Shown here piece by piece: positions 6,893-9,743 of a DNA stretch of 9,743 bases. Under the pieces are notes generated by a model. That model did no database searches, was not told the origin of the DNA, and saw only the letters and a list, made by a program, of their open reading frames with translations. This DNA comes from Verrucomicrobia bacterium UBA2970 (lineage in GTDB: Bacteria; Verrucomicrobiota; Verrucomicrobiia; Limisphaerales; AAA164-E04), in contig DEAY01000367.1 in assembly GCA_002348345.1 (NCBI GenBank), positions 20,721 to 30,463 of the forward strand, written 5' to 3'. Position 1 is the first letter of the stretch, and every line of letters starts with the position of its first letter. The position numbers and the translations under genes are program-made.

Positions 6893-7368
6893 GGATTGAT
6901 ATCGACGCTGGCCACCGCAGTGGCGGCAATGCCCTCTTCACGGCCCAAAAACCCAATCCTCTCGTTGGTGGTGGCCTTAATCCCAACCCGTTCCGGGGGC
7001 AATCGGAGGGCATCGGCAATATTCCCTTTCATCGCGTCAACATGAGGGTTTAGCTTCGGTTGTTCCGCAATGATCGTCGCGTCGACGTTGACGAGTCTCC
7101 CCTTGTGCAATTCCACCTGACGCCGCGCTTCCTCCAAAAACAACTTGCTTGATGTCCCCTTCCAACGAGGATCGGTATCTGGAAAAAACTGACCAATGTC
7201 CCGCTCCCCTATCGCCCCCAGCACGGCATCACAGATGGCGTGCATGAGAACATCGGCATCGGAGTGGCCCTTGAGACCCTTTGAATGAGGAATCGCAACA
7301 CCCCCCAGGATCAGAGGCCTCCCTTCGACCAAGGCGTGAACATCATAGCCAATCCCGACATGGACCAT
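6889..7368 (-). CDS. ispF: 2-C-methyl-D-erythritol 2,4-cyclodiphosphate synthase (EC 4.6.1.12)
   Basis: Fifth step of the MEP isoprenoid pathway: converts CDP-methylerythritol 2-phosphate into the cyclic diphosphate, releasing CMP. Cytoplasmic homotrimer with a metal ion per site. The 159-aa length is normal. The metal ligands are Asp9 and His11 (in G-Y-D-V-H) and His43 (in D-A-D-V-L-M-H). G-H-S-D-A-D (34-39), F-F-P-D-T-D (61-66), A-E-Q-P-K (101-105) and the C-terminal K-A-T-T-N-E-x-I-G-F-x-G-R-x-E-G-I-A-A block (131-149) are all present. No fused IspD domain. A weak GGAAG lies upstream of the ATG. Its TAG stop shares the CTAG tetranucleotide with the convergent rhaB stop. It follows the cytochrome gene on the same strand after 45 bp with no terminator visible, so read-through from the oxidase genes is possible. 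Confidence 0.97.
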   Translation of the reverse strand: MVHVGIGYDVHALVEGRPLILGGVAIPHSKGLKGHSDADVLMHAICDAVLGAIGERDIGQFFPDTDPRWKGTSSKLFLEEARRQVELHKGRLVNVDATIIAEQPKLNPHVDAMKGNIADALRLPPERVGIKATTNERIGFLGREEGIAATAVASVDINP

Positions 7369-7413
7369 AGGATGCTTCCAGGGGACAAGACTCCCTCACT
7401 CAACTGCCGCCGT

Positions 7414-8022
7414 CTACTGTTCTGGAGTCTGGAACAACTCTTCCTGCGTCCAGGGAGCCACGCGTGAGCTGACCTCAGCTCGAACCGCTTCCACTTGCTC
7501 GGCGGTGACCGGACTCGCACTGTTACCCCATTCAGACTCACCGCGAATATACGTCATCAGGCATGCGAATTCCTCATCATCCGTGATCACCGGACCCCAT
7601 GGAGGCATCTGGGCGGGCGGTGCCCAATTTTCCCCGTTCACCACGATTGGCCCCGCCAACCCATTCATCACCAAACGAATGATTCGGTTCGGACCCTCCG
7701 CATTGACCCAATCTGAGCCAGCGAGTGGAGGAAATTGGCCAGGGCTTCCCGCTCCGTTCGACTGGTGACAGGCAGAACAATAGATCGCATAGGCCGCCTT
7801 ACCTTTTTCGAATCGGGGATCCATGTTGCCTTTCGGCTGAACCGCCTTCACCACGTCGAGCGAGGTGAACGGTTCATAAACCTTTGCGTCAAAGCCCCCC
7901 GCGTTCCCATCGAGGTACAATGTCGAGAGATAAAACAACACCACGAACGCCACAATGAAGCCAACCGGGACAGGCGCGTTTGATGCGGTGGGTTCGAAAT
8001 CTGGTTTGGATGAGTCAGACAT
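7414..8022 (-). CDS. Membrane-anchored mono-haem cytochrome c in CcoP position
   Basis: A 202-aa cytochrome c, probably the third subunit of the adjacent oxidase, carrying electrons on the outer face of the membrane. A short N-terminal segment precedes one transmembrane anchor (about 19-38). A single haem site C-S-A-C-H (82-86) follows, with Met139 in Q-M-P-P-W-G as the likely axial ligand and D-D-E-E-F-A-C-L-M-T-Y-I-R (148-160) as the usual terminal helix of class I cytochromes. The tail (161-202) is acidic and haem-free. A canonical CcoP has two haems and two N-terminal membrane helices; this one has one of each. It starts 7 bp after the stop of the ccoO-like gene with no good Shine-Dalgarno, suggesting translational coupling. 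Whether it is a stable oxidase subunit or a shuttle to it cannot be decided here. Confidence 0.88.
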   Translation of the reverse strand: MSDSSKPDFEPTASNAPVPVGFIVAFVVLFYLSTLYLDGNAGGFDAKVYEPFTSLDVVKAVQPKGNMDPRFEKGKAAYAIYCSACHQSNGAGSPGQFPPLAGSDWVNAEGPNRIIRLVMNGLAGPIVVNGENWAPPAQMPPWGPVITDDEEFACLMTYIRGESEWGNSASPVTAEQVEAVRAEVSSRVAPWTQEELFQTPEQ

Positions 8023-8029
8023 GGTAAAG

Positions 8030-8926
8030 CTATTCAGAACTCGCCGGGCTTGCCTCGGTCTCCGCGTCCTCGGAAGGCGTCGCCTTCTTTTCCTGCTCCG
8101 GAGCCGGAGCCTCGAAAACGGGCTCGTCCAGACGCAAGCTCAACAGGTAAGCCACGAGATCCTTCGCCGTATTCCTCGGAATCACTTGACGCCCTTCGGC
8201 GTCGGTCACCAATTCGCCATCATAGCGCAATGCATCGGCGTCGGGAACCCCATTGACCGGTCGCTTATCGAAGAGATAAGCGTAGCTGGGCATGACGGAG
8301 TCTTCAACCACCTGCCGAGGCTGAAAGAGGTGCACATAATGCCAATTCGAATCGGAATTCCGATTTCCAAGATTGGCCAGGTCTGGACCAATCCGAACGC
8401 TTCCGAGCATCACCTCGGCGTCCAACAAATAATCACTCCCCACCGTCCGTCGGATTCCCCAGCCTCGTTCAATGTCACTGCCTGAGACGGAAATCAACGC
8501 CCGCGCAGCGGCTCCAGCATTGGAGAGCTTCTTCACTGTCTGCTCGGCCTCCCGAAGGTCGACACCCTCGGCCAACTTGTAAGGAACGGCCGGCAACGGG
8601 GAACCCTGGGTGTAACTTTCGGAGAGCCCAGCCAGTACGGATGACACGTCGACCGTGTTGGTTCCAAAATCACTGACCGAAACCGAAAAATCATATCCTT
8701 CCTGCCTCACTTGTTGCGTGTGGCAGCTGGCACATCCATTTTCTCGATATATCGCCCGCCCTCGATTCGCCGAACCGCTTCTGGGACTAGGAAAAGTAGC
8801 CCCCGTGATTTCGTCCCGCTCGGGCAGCAGATTGCCGAATTGAACCTGAGGCGTGTGGACGAAACCAAACCACGACGACATCATCGCCGCAAGGATTCCG
8901 AGAAACAATAGGAGCCCATTATTCAT
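8030..8926 (-). CDS. ccoO: CcoO-like cbb3 oxidase mono-haem cytochrome c subunit II
   Basis: A 298-aa protein with one N-terminal membrane helix (about 4-22). The haem site is C-A-S-C-H-T-Q-Q-V-R (65-74). The CcoO signature G-W-G-x-R-R-T-V-x-x-D-Y-L (155-167), G-S-V-R-I-G-P-D-L-A-N-L-G (175-187) and W-H-Y-V-H-L-F-x-P-R (195-204) follow, then V-M-P-S-Y (211-215) with Met212 as axial ligand. In standard CcoO it relays electrons from CcoP or soluble cytochrome c to CcoN. Between the haem site and the G-W-G block it has an extra segment of about 70 residues (79-150) not expected in CcoO. The last 30 residues are Glu/Ala/Pro/Ser-rich and probably disordered. Its ATG overlaps the stop of the upstream ccoN-like gene (ATGA), a mark of translational coupling. 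Family assignment is firm; the symbol is by homology. Confidence 0.9.
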   Translation of the reverse strand: MNNGLLLFLGILAAMMSSWFGFVHTPQVQFGNLLPERDEITGATFPSPRSGSANRGRAIYRENGCASCHTQQVRQEGYDFSVSVSDFGTNTVDVSSVLAGLSESYTQGSPLPAVPYKLAEGVDLREAEQTVKKLSNAGAAARALISVSGSDIERGWGIRRTVGSDYLLDAEVMLGSVRIGPDLANLGNRNSDSNWHYVHLFQPRQVVEDSVMPSYAYLFDKRPVNGVPDADALRYDGELVTDAEGRQVIPRNTAKDLVAYLLSLRLDEPVFEAPAPEQEKKATPSEDAETEASPASSE

Positions 8927-9743
8927 GACTTCTTCGCAGCCTTCTTTGCTTGCTTTCTCTTGGGGGCAGCCGCCTTCTTGGTTGTCTTCTTGGCGGATTT
9001 TTTGGGAGCTTTGTTGGCCGCCCGCTTCGGAGCGACGGCATTGGTCCGCGGGCGGGATTCCGACGCCGCTGTCTCGGAACCCTCCTCGACATTCTCAGCT
9101 CCAGTCAGGCCGCTCAGAATTCCTTTGGGCCCACAGCAAACCAGCCGGCAGGCCACTTTCCCCACATTGACCATGAAGACCACGCTCCCGGCGAGCAGGA
9201 GTATCGACCCCACCGTCTCTAGTCTCAGAAAAGTCAGGGCTGACTTGGTGACCGCCGTGAAAGGAATCGTCGGGTCAATCATGGTTTGTCCCTGAAGCAG
9301 CCCACCCAGCCCCAACACACCAATCGTCAGCGCCAGCCCCCCCAAGCTAAGCCAGAAGTGTAGATTAACCGCCCCGATTTGAGATTCATTGATCCCCAGG
9401 ATCCGCGGCAGGATATGGTAGATTCCAGCGAACAACGCCATCATGATAAACCCTCCCAAAGCCAAGGTCTGCAATGCCGGCAGAACCAGGGTAAACTGGG
9501 TCAGCTCCGCCACCCCGCTCATGGCGTTGACGGCACCCAAAAGACCGAGAAGAAGGAATGAAACCGTCGCGACAGTGACGAATCGAAACTCAGGTTCAAA
9601 AAGGCTCGATAACCGGTTGCCAACCGTGTGGTACAGATTGAGTCCGACCAACGCTGCGGCCAAGCATACAAAGAAACTCATCGCTGCGCTGAGACCTGAT
9701 ATCCAGGACGGTAGGGTCGATCCGGATAGAATCCCTGCACTGT
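8923..9743 (-). CDS. CcoN-like cbb3 oxidase subunit I, C-terminal part (5' end outside window), haem-ligand histidines missing
   Basis: Partial: the frame is open through the window edge, and residues preceding Met 9681 (such as L-P-S-W near 9705) look like more CcoN, so 9681 is not the true start. Numbering from that Met, membrane helices lie at about 3-20, 36-53, 70-92, 107-131 and 153-173, matching the last helices of CcoN. Residues 60-96 align without gaps to the CcoN helix that normally reads G-H-V-H-S-G and ends I-Y-H-L-I-P-R; the ending is kept here (I-Y-H-I-L-P-R), but both histidines are Leu70 and Thr72. N-L-H-F-W-L-S (106-112) and G-L-L-Q-G (127-131) are family-like. After the last helix comes a cytoplasmic-type linker and a tail (218-252) of alternating Lys pairs, Ala, Pro, Thr and Ser, resembling histone H1. 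It could be a haem-poor accessory paralogue next to a true CcoN beyond the edge. Confidence 0.82.
   Translation of the reverse strand, partial: SAGILSGSTLPSWISGLSAAMSFFVCLAAALVGLNLYHTVGNRLSSLFEPEFRFVTVATVSFLLLGLLGAVNAMSGVAELTQFTLVLPALQTLALGGFIMMALFAGIYHILPRILGINESQIGAVNLHFWLSLGGLALTIGVLGLGGLLQGQTMIDPTIPFTAVTKSALTFLRLETVGSILLLAGSVVFMVNVGKVACRLVCCGPKGILSGLTGAENVEEGSETAASESRPRTNAVAPKRAANKAPKKSAKKTTKKAAAPKRKQAKKAAKKS

Noticed and set aside
7369..7413. Terminator between the cytochrome gene and ispF
   Set aside because: No inverted repeat followed by a T-run is present on the minus strand in this 45-bp gap.
8926..9030. Lysine tail as a frameshift or a separate fused HU/H1 gene
   Set aside because: The frame is continuous from the membrane helices, no competing start or ribosome site is evident, and the stop overlaps the next gene's ATG as expected for a true end.

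Overview
The window looks like a chromosomal stretch from a member of the Verrucomicrobiota, probably of the Pedosphaera/Limisphaera type. This is inferred from family signatures, not from a marker gene. The clues are a pseudopilin-like protein with an H-X9-DG motif, a DUF3616-type protein, a lysine/alanine-rich tail on a membrane protein, weak Shine-Dalgarno sites, and a cbb3-like oxidase cluster with a single-haem third subunit. I see no tRNA, rRNA, CRISPR array or insertion sequence.

Layout, left to right. A perfect terminator hairpin (24-55) lies beyond the 3' end of a minus-strand pseudopilin-like gene (80-934). A 139-bp divergent intergenic region, with a candidate promoter and a small palindrome, separates it from a plus-strand exported DUF3616-like protein (1074-2240). 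That gene abuts, with no spacer, the C-terminal remnant of an alkaline-phosphatase-superfamily enzyme (2241-2591, minus). The remnant lies just downstream of, and overlaps, the polyphosphate kinase gene ppk1 (2588-4732, minus). The ppk1 product carries an odd basic tail that is the phosphatase-side DNA read in another frame.

Next come a 253-bp spacer with a plausible ppk1 promoter, a small unrecognised 89-aa protein (4988-5257, minus) whose best promoter predicts a leaderless mRNA, and a stand-alone rhamnulokinase gene rhaB (5423-6892, plus). rhaB converges on ispF (6889-7368, minus) so tightly that the two TAG stops share one CTAG.

The right end is a minus-strand respiratory cluster entering from beyond the window: the C-terminal part of a CcoN-like oxidase subunit I, then a CcoO-like mono-haem cytochrome, then a membrane-anchored mono-haem cytochrome c in the CcoP position. 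The spacing is very tight (ATGA overlap, then 7 bp), so they are probably co-transcribed, perhaps reading on into ispF 45 bp later.

The most interesting signal is in this cluster. The CcoN-like subunit aligns without gaps to the haem-ligand helix of normal CcoN, but both haem-ligating histidines are replaced, and it ends in a histone-H1-like lysine tail. Its CcoO partner carries an insertion of about 70 residues beside the haem site. Together they suggest a divergent or accessory oxidase module and not a standard cbb3 oxidase.
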